A DNA stretch of 64,000 nt from Corbicula japonica (Eukaryota > Mollusca > Bivalvia > Venerida > Cyrenidae): contig JAZAYU010000011.1 of the NCBI GenBank assembly GCA_038501625.1, forward strand, positions 12,284,849 to 12,348,848, read 5' to 3'. Positions 25,889 through 35,654 of this stretch are shown in pieces. The first letter of the stretch is position 1. The number at the start of each line of letters is the position of its first letter. The notes below the pieces were generated by a model. It made no database searches, was not told the origin of the DNA, and saw nothing but the letters and a program-made list of their open reading frames with translations. The translations under genes were made by a program, and so were the position numbers.

Positions 25889-25956
25889 CAGTCTTGTTGT
25901 ATTGTGTCCAGGATAGTTGCGCATGCGTGGTGACGTCATATTGCGATTAAGAACTA

Positions 25957-25962
25957 AATAAA
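25957..25962 (+). promoter_or_regulatory. Candidate polyadenylation signal
   Basis: AATAAA at 69 bases past the stop of the 25,523 ORF. A consensus CRE-like octamer TGACGTCA lies just upstream at 25,931-25,938; its use is unknown. Confidence 0.35.
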
Positions 25963-26458
25963 TAACTTTATTGCAGGAATCAAAAACTTTGCATTGCTAA
26001 TCTTTATAATTTAAAAGAAGTTGCATATATATTTGTGTTTAACAAGTTTATCATTACGAAGAATGAAACATAACTGAATTTGCATGCCCCCTAGTGTGGA
26101 ATAAAGTAGGTCATCTGACTTGCAGGTGTTGTAAAAAAACGAGTGAACATTGTTAGTGACTGCTGACCTTGTTGCAATCTATCAAAAGTTTGTTTTTAAT
26201 ATTCGATCGGAATGTTTTCCTACTGAGAAAAACATAGTTGTCCATGTTAGTGACATGCTATCTTTCCGTTCCATTGATTCGTTGTGTTAAATCGTTATCT
26301 TGGGAAATTGTGAAATAGATACCGGATGTTTACACAATTTAAAATAACTAATAAACTTGGCTGAATTATGGATTTAAAATGGTATTGAAGTACTGATATT
26401 CAGTTTGTAAGGATTGATTAAGTGAACATCTTATTGTAAAACAAGATTATATTGAAGC

Positions 26459-26737
26459 ATGGAAATTAACTTGATGGCTAATCAAGAATCTTTGCTGAAA
26501 ATAATTTCATCCAGATCGAGAATGTTGAAAAAGAGCTGTTTTTTACGTTTTTATATGGACAGTGTCGCTGTGCATATAGGAACATATAAGAAAGCAAGTG
26601 CATCTTTGTTGTCTGGCCAACAAATTAACATGAAGAAGCAACCTCTTCCGAAAGTGAAGTCACTGCTAGTTGAAGCTTACCCTAGACCAAGTCCATATTG
26701 TTTAACACATGAAGTGAGACTGGCTCATAATCCAAAG
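26459..26737 (+). CDS. Possible first coding exon, unknown protein (93 codons)
   Basis: An ATG follows an in-frame TGA by one codon, so it is the first possible start. The frame stays open for exactly 93 codons to CCAAAG followed by GTAGGA, a good splice donor in phase 0. The peptide is basic and moderately complex, with segments such as 'SLLKIISSRSRMLKKSCF' and 'VEAYPRPSPYCLTHEV'. No domain is recognised. Without the donor the frame runs 11 codons further to 26,773. I could not find a downstream exon in compatible phase; the next kilobases are repeats, which would make a long repeat-filled intron. Confidence 0.3.
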
Positions 26738-26915
26738 GTAGGAAGATTTTTTCGTTATTGGCTAATTTCGTAAAGAGATTGTCACTTACATTTATTTCAC
26801 TTAGAAAATTCTATAATTCACTGGAAAACATAAAATAAATAGTGGTCTACATCACATACATTGATCTATAGTATAAGATTGTTTTGTGTTTAAGGATTCT
26901 GCACTTAAAATTATT

Positions 26916-27175
26916 ATGCCCCCACAAAGTGGGAGGCATACTGGTAGAGTTGCACTTGCTATACAAACGTACGTCCCCAAATCTTGTGGCATCAACTTCT
27001 CATAAACAATAAGGCGGATTTCTTTCAAACATGCACAGATGATCAAGCAGGATGTGTAGATGATTGGATTGTTTCCTACGATCATTTTAGTAAAAACTTT
27101 TACTAGAGTTATAATAAACCCTTTGTTATTAAACATTAACTTGCAGCAGTGGGGACATAAGTGTCCGAGGACATA
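26916..27175 (+). mobile_element. Short ATGCCCCC-ended element with terminal hairpins
   Basis: Starts ATGCCCCCAC with a CCCAC/GTGGG hairpin and 'ggcatactggtagagttgc'; ends GTGGGGACAT followed by TGTCC/GGACA. The end layout matches the 2.3-kb element at 19,494 ('cattaagagttgc' after a hairpin; closing GTGTCC hairpin), but here about 260 bp carry no tandem array. Probably a short member of the same family. Confidence 0.65.
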
Positions 27176-27480
27176 AAAAATTTGTGATTACATCAAGAAA
27201 TAAAATTAATTCTTGATGTATTCAGAAATGTTTTATAATGCATTTTGCCAAAAAAGTAATTTTGTCTTAATAAATTTAATATATTTTATGTTTTGTGAAA
27301 AGATGTGTTTAATTTATTTTCCGAACAACTTCAACAAGTCACTTTGAAAATCTGTAATACATATAACTCTATAGTAATTTTTGTATCATGGTCCCAAAAC
27401 ATCTTTTCGTAATACATGTATGTGCAGTTTTATTGATTTTTTCAAGATGTATTTGTATGAGTTTTTGTGTGGCCTGATCT
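27176..27480. other. Anonymous AT-rich stretch
   Basis: No ORF, repeat unit or hairpin that I can support. Confidence 0.5.
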
Positions 27481-27579
27481 ATGGCAAGCGGAATTGATCC
27501 GTGGTTATCGACCCATCTATGGTTATTGGTGATACCTGATGATAACCATAGTAATAATCAAGGGGTGATAATCAGATGG

Positions 27580-28590
27580 TCACAAGTCATATATTGTTTT
27601 CAGTTAACTTATTATTTACAGAATTGCTTGACATATTCATTTAAATTAATTTTCATAATTGAAATAAACATTTGCTTCATATTTAAATTGCAAAAGATAT
27701 ACTATCTCTTTATTCTTGAAAAGTTTGACCACTTTTCCTCAGTTCTTCTGTGTCAAAATGACCCCAAGCTCAGAAATAGGTGGGGTCAAAAGTGGAAAAA
27801 TTTAAATGTGCTTGTATCAAAAAGCAAGAATCTGCATTAATTGAAATCACTGTAACCACCGTTAATGCCGAGAACAATGATTTTTGGTCAGTAACTATAG
27901 GTTACGTTGATGTCCATAGTAACTTATTGACAATTACTACAGTTATCGGCCGATAAGGCTCCAATGTTTACACGTGTAAATGGTAACGTTTCGTTTTCGG
28001 GCTGTAAACATTAACAGAATCTTGAACTGTTTATACGAACGGTCACATGATTGTAAAGGCGGCAAAATATTTGCTGAAAAAACGGCAACAATGCACTTAG
28101 AAAAAATTTATTTTATTTACACCACTAAGTGAAAATATTAATTTTATTTACACCACTAAGTAAACAATTGTATTTTAATATGTAATTCACATTGTTGAGG
28201 TATAAAAAACTCTCGCATTGTTATGGGATTCCGCGATGTCCAGGGATTTCAATAGTTTCTGAAAACCAGGGGTCATCTGATCTCTGTTGAGAATGTTCAT
28301 GGGGTCATTATCAGATTGTCACTAGTCATATCTTGTATTTAGTGAACTTTACTACTTATAAACCTGCTTTAACTTCATAAATTTTAATTTATTTTCAGTG
28401 GTTAAATATGGGTCAACTTCTTTTTTTTAAAATGGAATGTACACAAAAGTTTTCTTTATTCTTGCAAAAGTTGACCACTTTTCTCCTGCATCAAAATGAT
28501 TCCAAGTTCAGAATGAGAAGGGGTCAAAAGTGGAAAAAAATCAAATTTCCTTGCATAAAATGCAAGAATCTGCATCAGCTGAAATCCTGG
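27580..28590 (+). repeat. Two diverged copies of a segment of about 270 bp
   Basis: 27,580-27,850 and 28,315-28,590 share the order 'agtcatat.ttg', 'tttattcttg.aaagttga', 'tcaaaatga..ccaag' and 'ggggtcaaaagtggaaaaa', with 'gcaagaatctgcat' at the end. Identity is moderate. The second copy lies within the inverted-ended element at 27,958-28,850. ORFs across them are not conserved in frame. Confidence 0.65.
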
Positions 28591-28850
28591 ATGTCGTGAC
28601 CATGTCAGTGAGTGTAGCAAAATGACGGATTCAGAATTTCAAAGGATACCCCCGGAAGTTTAGCGATCCAATAAGATCCCGTTTTAATGGAGTTGCATTG
28701 TTATTTACAACATACAAAGTTCAGTGAAACTTGTCACAGTGTTATCAGGTTTGCATGATATAAACAACCTTTAAACGGCATCGTTTCGTTTTAATATGGT
28801 CCATGAAAACGTTTACAAACGTTTGTAAACGTTGGAGCCTTATTGGCCGA
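27958..28850. mobile_element. Possible non-autonomous DNA element (about 0.9 kb)
   Basis: Left end 'ggctccaatgtttaca' and right end 'tgtaaacgttggagcc' are inverted. The outside bases are TTATCGGCCGATAA on the left and TTATTGGCCGATAT on the right, a near-identical palindromic flank that may be a target duplication. Just inside the right end is a perfect 26-bp palindrome. No transposase ORF. Confidence 0.5.
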
Positions 28851-29515
28851 TATCTAGGATTTTCACCAATAACTATGGTTATTGGACGGTAACCCTAGTT
28901 ATTGTCAATAGCTATGGTTATCAGATCAATATCTATAGTTGGTCTCTAACCATGGACATGGGATCAATTGTGCAAGCCACTTGCCATAGTGATTTTTGGG
29001 TCTCTTAAAATGATGCAACATTAAAGAATGCAGTATGAACTCATCATGAAGTGTTTTTATAATGCATTTTTCATCTCACCAGTGTTTAGATTTCTGTTAT
29101 GAAAATATTACAAACTCAATCAGATTTTAGCTGCATTTCATTTATTATTTTTAACAGCATTGAAATAAGTAAGGTTATGATTTAAAATGAATTATGAATC
29201 GGACCGATATCCATAGTTATTGGTTTATAACTATAGATATTGGATTATTTGGGCAAACTGAATGTCAAAGTGAAACAGATATAATGGCAAGACAACAACC
29301 TAGGATATTGATTTATATCTAGAGTTTTGAGCCAAGTGCACATTTGATATCCATAGTTTTTAGTGAAAACGATAGATAAATATTGCTCGTTAACCACAGT
29401 TTACTCCAAGAACTATGGTTTTCGGTCGGTAACTATAGTTTTTGCCAATATCCATAGTTATTAATCCGACATCCATTGACAATAACTATGGTAGTCAGTC
29501 GATATTAGTGTTGGG
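28849..29515 (+). repeat. 670-bp repeat, unit A
   Basis: Begins 'ccgatatctagg.ttttcacc' and contains many short phrases of the form 'taactatggtta' and 'gatatccatagttatt', plus the segment 'ttttaacagcattgaaataag'. It is followed by about 510 bp of other sequence before unit B. Confidence 0.85.
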
Positions 29516-29519
29516 ATAT

Positions 29520-30028
29520 GGGTTGCAAATCACAATCAATAATAAGTTTGAATCGGTTGCCACTTCCGATGTGATTTCACTGTTTATAATCGGTTTATAA
29601 ATCAAATCTGTGTTACATTAAAAAATGGTTTCTGACTTGTAGCTTACATATTATCCCTTGTTTGTGTGTGTTTGCTGCTACTTTCTACATGAAGGTTGGT
29701 GTTCCAAGGACAATAATAAAACTGTTCCGATGGTTTTCTTATTTCATATGCACTAAAATAGGATGGATGAACAATGCTTATTAAAGAATACCCAACCCAA
29801 AACATGTTGTAAATAGCACTAAATGCCTAAAAGGCCTACAAATATTTTCAGTCATGAATAGTACAAACTATTAATATTGATCAACATAATTATGTCCAAT
29901 TGTGCAGTATTTTACAGGCAGAGGTGAAGATCAGTTAAAATTGATTATGAGAGAATGACATTGATTATTGGCATTGGGAGGCTTTTAAACATATGTATCG
30001 ATGTCTTCCGATCATCAGTACATAATCA
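29520..30028. other. Anonymous sequence between repeat units A and B
   Basis: AT-rich; no gene, tandem repeat or inverted end found. Confidence 0.5.
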
Positions 30029-30700
30029 CTAGCCGATATCTAGGGTTTTCACCAATACCTATGGTTATCGGGCGGTAATCCTAGTTATTGTCAATAACTA
30101 TGGTTATCAGATCGATATCTATAGTAATTGGTAGATAACCATGGATATGGGTTCAATTGTGCAAACTACTTGCCCTACTGATCTCTGAGTCTCTTAATTT
30201 GATGCAACATTGATGATTGCAGGATGTACATGTGGCTCATCATGTAGTGTTTTTATAATGCATTTTTCACCTCACCAGTGTTTAGAACTCTGCCATGTTA
30301 TGAAAATATTACAAACTCAAACGGATTTTAGCTGAATTTCAGTTATTATTTTTAACAGCATTGAAATAAGCAAGATTATGATTTAAAATGAATTATGAAT
30401 CGGACCGATATCCGTAGTTATTGGTCGATAACTATAGATATTGGATTATTCGGGCAAACCGCATGTCAAATTGAAACAGATACAATGGCAAGACAACCTT
30501 GGATATTGATTTATATCTAGAGTTTTGTGCCAAGTGCACATTAGATCTGATGTCCATAGTTATTAGTGAAAACTCTAGTTAAATATTGCTCGTTATCCAC
30601 GGTTAACTCCAAGAACTATGGTTTACAGTTGGTAACTATAGTTTTCGCTAATGTCCATAGTTATTGGTCTGACATCCATTGATAATAAGTATGGTTATCA
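30029..30700 (+). repeat. 670-bp repeat, unit B
   Basis: Collinear with unit A, starting at 'gccgatatctagggttttc' and ending at the start of unit C, so B and C are true tandem copies. Confidence 0.85.
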
Positions 30701-31055
30701 GCAGATATCTAGGGTTTTCACCAATAACTATGGTTATCGGGTGGTAACCCTAGTTATTGTCAATAACTATGGTTATCTGATCAATATCTGTAGTTATTGG
30801 TTGATAACGGTGGGTATGGGATCAATTGTGCAAACCGCTTGCCCTACTGATCTCTGAGTCTCTTAACATGATGCAACATGAAAGAATGCAGGATGTACAT
30901 GTATGTGTGCTCATCATGTTTTATTTTTATAATGCATTTTTCACCTCACCAGTATTTAGATTTCTATCAATATTACAAACTCAATCAGATTTTAGCTGCA
31001 TTTTAGTTTTTATTATTAACAGCATTGAAATAAGCAAGGTTATGAAATAAAATGA
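30701..31055 (+). repeat. 670-bp repeat, unit C (truncated)
   Basis: Collinear with the first half of units A and B; similarity ends shortly after 'agcattgaaataagcaagg'. Sequence downstream leads into the 5' side of the CR1-like LINE. Confidence 0.85.
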
Positions 31056-31074
31056 ATTGATAAGCAGCTGATAA

Positions 31075-31240
31075 CTTCCATGTGTTCCATTTTTCAAATT
31101 ACCTCCCTTTGAAAATGCAAAATTGATACAAAGGTTAATTGTGTTGCTATTATTCGCTCTGAGTACCAACTGCATTGTGGTTTGTGATCGGGATGAGATG
31201 CTCGGAGTGTGTTCAATAGATAAAAATGCATTATTTGGAG
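31075..31240 (+). other. Open stretch ending in a splice-donor-like site
   Basis: A frame without ATG at its beginning is open from 31,075 and includes a hydrophobic run 'LIVLLLFALSTNCIVV' and then 'CDRDEMLGVCSIDKNA'. It ends at TTTGGAG followed by GTAATTT. If that donor (intron from 31,241) is joined to the acceptor-like CAG at 32,001-32,003, the frame continues exactly into the NPGP/PHD reading of the LINE. Whether it is a 5' exon of the LINE, or chance, is open. Confidence 0.25.
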
Positions 31241-31329
31241 GTAATTTAGCATGTATTAGTTTTATTATTAAATATTTTTCTGGAAATTCACAATATATAG
31301 TGTATTGGATATTTTACATAAATATATGA

Positions 31330-31965
31330 AACTTTCTGTAAACAAAGAATTATGTTTAAGATTATTTAACAGAATAAAACACACTTTCATGTTTTTGTCC
31401 AATCATGAGCTATTCAGTAAGAAATTCCAGAAAATAAGTCTTAAAAAGATTACCCTATCATGAAAAAAAAGGTTCCGAATACTTAAGTTCACCTGAACTA
31501 GAGGAAGCCTGAATGTCTTCAAGACATAATATCACTTTCGTCAATTCTGTGGTAAAGTAAATTGATATTGTTGTTTTTAAATTATATATTTTGTAAACAC
31601 TTTTATTACATAAGCATTGGGGAAGAAGTTGTATTCTAAAGGGTATGGTAATTGAAACCCATAGTAGTGGTTAAAAATCATAAAATTCATAGAATATTGA
31701 ATTGTTCTTCAAAATCAACAAAACATACATGTATCATACTTGATAAGCAAATAACATGTGGTGAGAACACTATTAAAAGTGAAAATAATGAAAATTTGTA
31801 AGAACAAGTGTGATATTGATAGGCAAGGTTTGAAATCAGAATGCATGTTGGTTTGCTTTCTTTCAAAATATCATTGAAACAAATCAACAAATAAGCTAGA
31901 TATTGTAATACAATTCTATGAGAAATTGTTCAGTTGTCTCTGAATAATAGACCGTCTGTAAAACA
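31330..31965. other. Stretch upstream of the LINE reading
   Basis: AT-rich with short ORFs only. It may be LINE 5' leader or an intron. The LINE 5' end could not be placed, since no target duplication was found. Confidence 0.4.
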
Positions 31966-31969
31966 GTAA

Positions 31970-32410
31970 GTTACTGTTTTACTTTTTCTTGTTATTGCTG
32001 CAGATATTTCGCTCAACCCCGGACCAATCAAATTTCCGTGCGGTGTCTGCCAAAAAGCAGTGGCAAAAAATCATCGAGCAGTCTTTTGTGAAGCATGCCT
32101 TCGATGGATACATATCAAATGTGAAGGTATAACACCGACAGAATACATCCAACTGGGAAACAGTGAAAACCCCTGGACGTGCCGAACCTGCACAAACTTT
32201 CACTTCTCAGATTCGTACTTTGAACTATCCTTTGTGTCTGATATATCACTGCGAGAAAACTCATATGATGAACAGTCAAATATTTTCGACACTATTTTTA
32301 ATTTAAGGAAGAAAAACCCAAGGGACTTTTTCTGTGCCAGTTTGAATATAAACAGCTTAAGAAATAAATTCTGTATTATAAAAGAACTGTTAACCAAAAA
32401 AAGCTGTTGA
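31970..32410 (+). pseudogene. LINE N-terminal region: 2A-like motif, PHD finger, start of endonuclease
   Basis: After a TAA at 31,967 the frame gives a hydrophobic run 'VLLFLVIAA' followed by DISLNPGP (32,003-32,026). This resembles the ribosome-skipping 2A motif D-[VI]-E-x-NPGP with Ser in place of Glu. Next is a PHD-type zinc finger: C-x2-C ('CGVCQK'), C-x2-C ('CEACLRWIHIKC', with the family's His) and a final C-x2-C ('CRTC'). The frame then enters the endonuclease with 'SLNINSLRNKF', where the first Asn is the usual catalytic position. It ends at a TGA (32,408) caused by one extra base in a run of seven A (32,396-32,402). No ATG precedes the 2A motif in this frame. Confidence 0.75.
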
Positions 32411-33230
32411 TCTTTTATTTTTATTAGAAACAAAGATTGATGACTCTTTCCCGGATGCTGAATTCATGGTCGACAATTACCATATGTGGCGAGCTGACAG
32501 GAACCAACATGGTGGAGGCATAGTGTCCTACCTGCGCTCTGACATTGCTGGCGACAGAAAAAATGACCTTGAATTCTCCTCAGTGGAATCTATTTTTGTA
32601 GAGGTAATACTAGACAGAAAGAAATGGCTTATTTGTGGATCATACAAACCCCCTTCTTTATGTAATGAGATGTTTTTAGAAGACTGTAGTATTACCTTAG
32701 ATAAATCTATGAAAAAATATGAACATATTGTAATAATTGGTGATTTAAACTACAATTTACTTGATGGAAACAAAAGTCAATCTTTGATAAGTGTATGTGA
32801 TATCTTTGCACTTGAAAATATCATTAAAGAACCTACCTGTTTTACAAAAAATTCTGATCCTAGTCTTGTAGATGTTATTTTAACAAACAATCCTCTTCTG
32901 ATGGGAAAAACATGTAATTTTAACTGTGGGATAAGTGATGTCCACAATATTATTGGGGTACAGTTTAAAAAATGTATACCAGTTAAACAGCAACAATTTA
33001 TTAATTATAGGAGCTTCAAAAATTTTGATACTGACCGTTTTCAAGAGGATCTCAATTTGGAGATGTCAACATTGGACTTAAACAATCAAGATGTAAATGT
33101 TTTATATAGTGATTTTAGTCGTAAATTTTTATCAGTGGCAGACAAATATGCTCCCATCAAAAAGAAAAACCTCTTACAAAAGCCAGTTCCCTTTATGAAT
33201 AAAGTATTGAAACAAGCCATCTATAAGTAA
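32403..33230 (+). pseudogene. LINE APE-type endonuclease region
   Basis: Continues the reading after the frameshift. Motifs in order: 'LLFLLETKIDDSF' (catalytic Glu), 'WRADRNQHGGGIVSYLRSD', 'LICGSYKPPS', 'IIGDLNYNLLD' (Asp and Asn of the active site), 'SLVDVILTNN' and 'ISDVHNIIGV' (SD-x-H). These are the expected APE endonuclease signatures of CR1-like elements. In this family the domain nicks target DNA to prime reverse transcription. An in-frame TAA at 33,228 ('AIYK' then stop) ends it; coding sense continues beyond ('RMLQNKFMKNKSSQNW'). Confidence 0.8.
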
Positions 33231-33800
33231 AGAATGCTTCAAAACAAATTCATGAAAAATAAATCTTCACAAAACTGGGAGCTCTTTAGACAACAGAGAA
33301 ATTTAGTAACAAAAATTCAGAGAAAATCTATAAATAATTATTTTATTGAAGATGCACTGGTGGATGCAAATCCCAAGACTTTTGGAAAACAGTTAAGCCT
33401 TTTTTAACTAACAAAGGAAATACATAAAGATACTATTCTCTGTGAAAATAATAATTTATTAACAGACCAACAAGTATGTGAAATTTTTAATGATTTCTTT
33501 GTAAATGTTGCTCAAAATATTGGAAACCAATCTATCCCAGTTGATGACTCACATCCAAGTATTGTAAATATTGTTTCAAACAGATCTTACCATGAAAAAC
33601 TCTCTTTAAATAATGTTCAAGAAAACTTTATTCATAAGCAAATTGACAAATTAAACAGTAAAAAAGCCACAGGCTATGATGGTATTTCTAGTAAGCTTGT
33701 TAAACTAGCAAAACCAGTTATTTTAAGTCCACTTACCGTAATTGTTAACAGCTGCTTGACAACTGCAACCTTCCCTGATGAATTAAAATGTGCTCAAGTA
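33231..33800 (+). pseudogene. LINE linker and first RT segment
   Basis: Pieces in different frames read 'RMLQNKFMKNK', then 'CEIFNDFFVNVAQNIGN', then 'LNSKKATGYDGISSKLVK' (the conserved block before the RT fingers) and 'FPDELKCAQV'. Two frameshifts lie near 33,395 and 33,425. At about 33,795-33,800 the reading jumps to the 'GYGCQTTLL' block, so about 80 residues usually present between these motifs in the family are missing. Confidence 0.7.
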
Positions 33801-34450
33801 ACCGGGCAGGATACGGTTGTCAAACAACTCTTCTTAGAATTATTGAGGACTGGAAGCAAGCACTTGATGATAACAAATATGTAGCAGCCATTTTAATGGA
33901 CCTATCAAAGGCGTTCGACTGTCTACCACATGATCTGTTGGTATTGAAACTTGAAGCATATGGTTTATCTGACAATGCACTCTGTCTGTTGAAAAGTTAT
34001 CTTAGCAATAGACAGCAGTGTGTCAAGTTGTCCAACTGCAAAAGTAGCTTTTTAAAATTATATAAAAGTGTCCCACAAGGATGTACTTTAGGACCTGTGC
34101 TTTTTAATATTTTTATTAATGATATATTTTATTCAATTTCTAAAAGTAAATTATATAATTATGCAGATGACAACACTCTTTCTTGTTCAGACCATAATAT
34201 GTCAAAAGTTATAGATACACTTCAGGAAGACAGTCAGACACTTATTAAATGGTTTTCAAACAACAAGATGCAGGCCAATCCTGAAAAGTTTCAAGCTATA
34301 GCAATAGGTAGAAAAACCAAACTTCAAAATGTTTCTTTTAACTTAGACCAAAAAACAATGATTAAGTGTGAAGATGAAGTTAAACTTCTTGGAGTTACCA
34401 TTGATTTTAAACTAAATTTTGATCGTCATGTATCAAATATTTGTAAAAAA
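33788..34450 (+). pseudogene. LINE reverse transcriptase core
   Basis: Reads 'ILMDLSKAFDCLPHDLL' (first catalytic Asp), 'VPQGCTLGPVLFNIFIND', then 'NYADDNTLSC' with the YADD catalytic pair at 34,160-34,171, and 'NPEKFQAIAIG', 'KLLGVTIDFKLNFDRHV'. The polymerase palm is therefore intact, but the fingers are partly deleted upstream. A one-base shift in a second run of seven A (34,445-34,451) breaks the frame. Confidence 0.85.
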
Positions 34451-35005
34451 AGCATCCAGGCAGTTAAATGTGTTAAAAAGAATTGGCAAGCATCTTTTCA
34501 AACTTGGAAAAATGACAATTTACCATTCCTTTATTTTATCCAAATTTAATTATTGTCCATTAACCTGGCACTTCTGTGGTGAAGTAAATACTAAGATAAT
34601 AGAGAAAATTCAAGAAAGAGCTTTGCGTTTCATTTACAATGATTATTCTTCTTCATATGATGATTTACTTATTAAATCCAAACTTCCTTCATTAAAAATA
34701 AGGCGGCTGAGATCTATTGCCATTGAAACATACAAAATTATCAATAAAGAAACACCTACGTACTTGAATGATCTAGTTAAGATAAAATGTAACTCTTATT
34801 CTTTTAGGTATACTAACACTGCAGAAATACCACAGGTAAGAACTACAAGTTATGGCATAACTCTTTTCGTTACACAGCTGCCAAGCTATGGAACTCGCTC
34901 CCCCAGCACTATAGAGACCAGACAAGTTACAGGTAGTTTCAGAGTTTGGTCAGCTGTTGGAATGGGGAGAGTTGCTACTGCTCATGTTGTAGTCAGAGCA
35001 CCTAG
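34445..35005 (+). pseudogene. LINE thumb and Cys-rich C-terminus
   Basis: After the frameshift it reads 'SRQLNVLKRIGKHLFKLG', 'FILSKFNYCPLTWHFCGE' and 'IQERALRFIYNDY', a conserved C-terminal block of CR1-like proteins. A base appears lost near 34,866; in the corrected frame the end reads 'LVSCWNGESCYCSCC', with a cluster of Cys, before a TAG at 35,003. A stop also interrupts shortly before that cluster. Confidence 0.75.
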
Positions 35006-35596
35006 CCATATATGTTTGTTTGCTGCTTGCAATATCAGCCGCCTGTGCATGACTGCTGCTTTTATGTTGTTTCATGTTTTATTACAGTTCAAATGTTTCT
35101 TATATTTCTGTCATATTGTCAATATGTTTTAATTTAGTGTCTTAGTGTATAGGTTAGTCACTTATGTAACTTATAAGTAACTTGCTCCAGTCCTTGTGTT
35201 GTCATGTTATACATGTATCCTTGAGCTGTTATATGTTGTTTTCACAGAGTGTTTATAACCTTAACATTATTTAATGAAACAATTGCCAGATACTGTGATA
35301 TAAACTGATATAATTATGTTTATTTCAATATTTTATTGTGTGTAAATTTAATTAAACAGTGATATAATGTGATATAAATCTGAAAATGTTTTCCTCTCAA
35401 TATTTTATTGTGTATTATTTTAAAATAATAATAAGTGTACTTGTATCTTAATATTTGCATGTTCCTTTTAATGTATCATATATGCTTCTGCTGAATAACT
35501 AAATGCTTGTTATTGTTTCTTGTTAATATGATGTCGGTCAATAGCTATGCATAGCTAATGTTAACCTTTATATATACAATACCGACTATAAATAAA

Positions 35597-35625
35597 ATTT
35601 TGTATCTTGTATCTTGTATCTTGTA
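35597..35625 (+). repeat. 3' terminal heptamer repeat of the LINE
   Basis: Three copies of TGTATCT after 'aataaaattt', ending at 35,624. This marks the LINE 3' end and is used here as its boundary. Confidence 0.8.
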
Positions 35626-35654
35626 AGTATCTCAGTTTGACCTAACACATAATC

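Larger units (their letters stand above)
31970..35625 (+). mobile_element. CR1-like non-LTR retrotransposon, degenerate
   Basis: Order of domains: 2A-like NPGP motif, PHD finger, APE-type endonuclease, reverse transcriptase with YADD, thumb, and a C-terminal Cys cluster, followed by an AT-rich 3' region of about 600 bp. The 3' terminus is a short tandem of TGTATCT (35,600-35,624), the kind of microsatellite tail seen in the CR1/L2 group. At least four frameshifts, two stops and one internal deletion make it dead. The 5' limit is uncertain. The base after the tail begins a piece of duplicon sequence in inverted orientation. Confidence 0.8.

Noticed and set aside
26459..31240. Gene model joining the 26,459 exon to the hydrophobic stretch before 31,240
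   Set aside because: The donor is phase 0, whereas the only plausible acceptor upstream of that stretch (after 'cgctctgag' near 31,162) would need phase 2.
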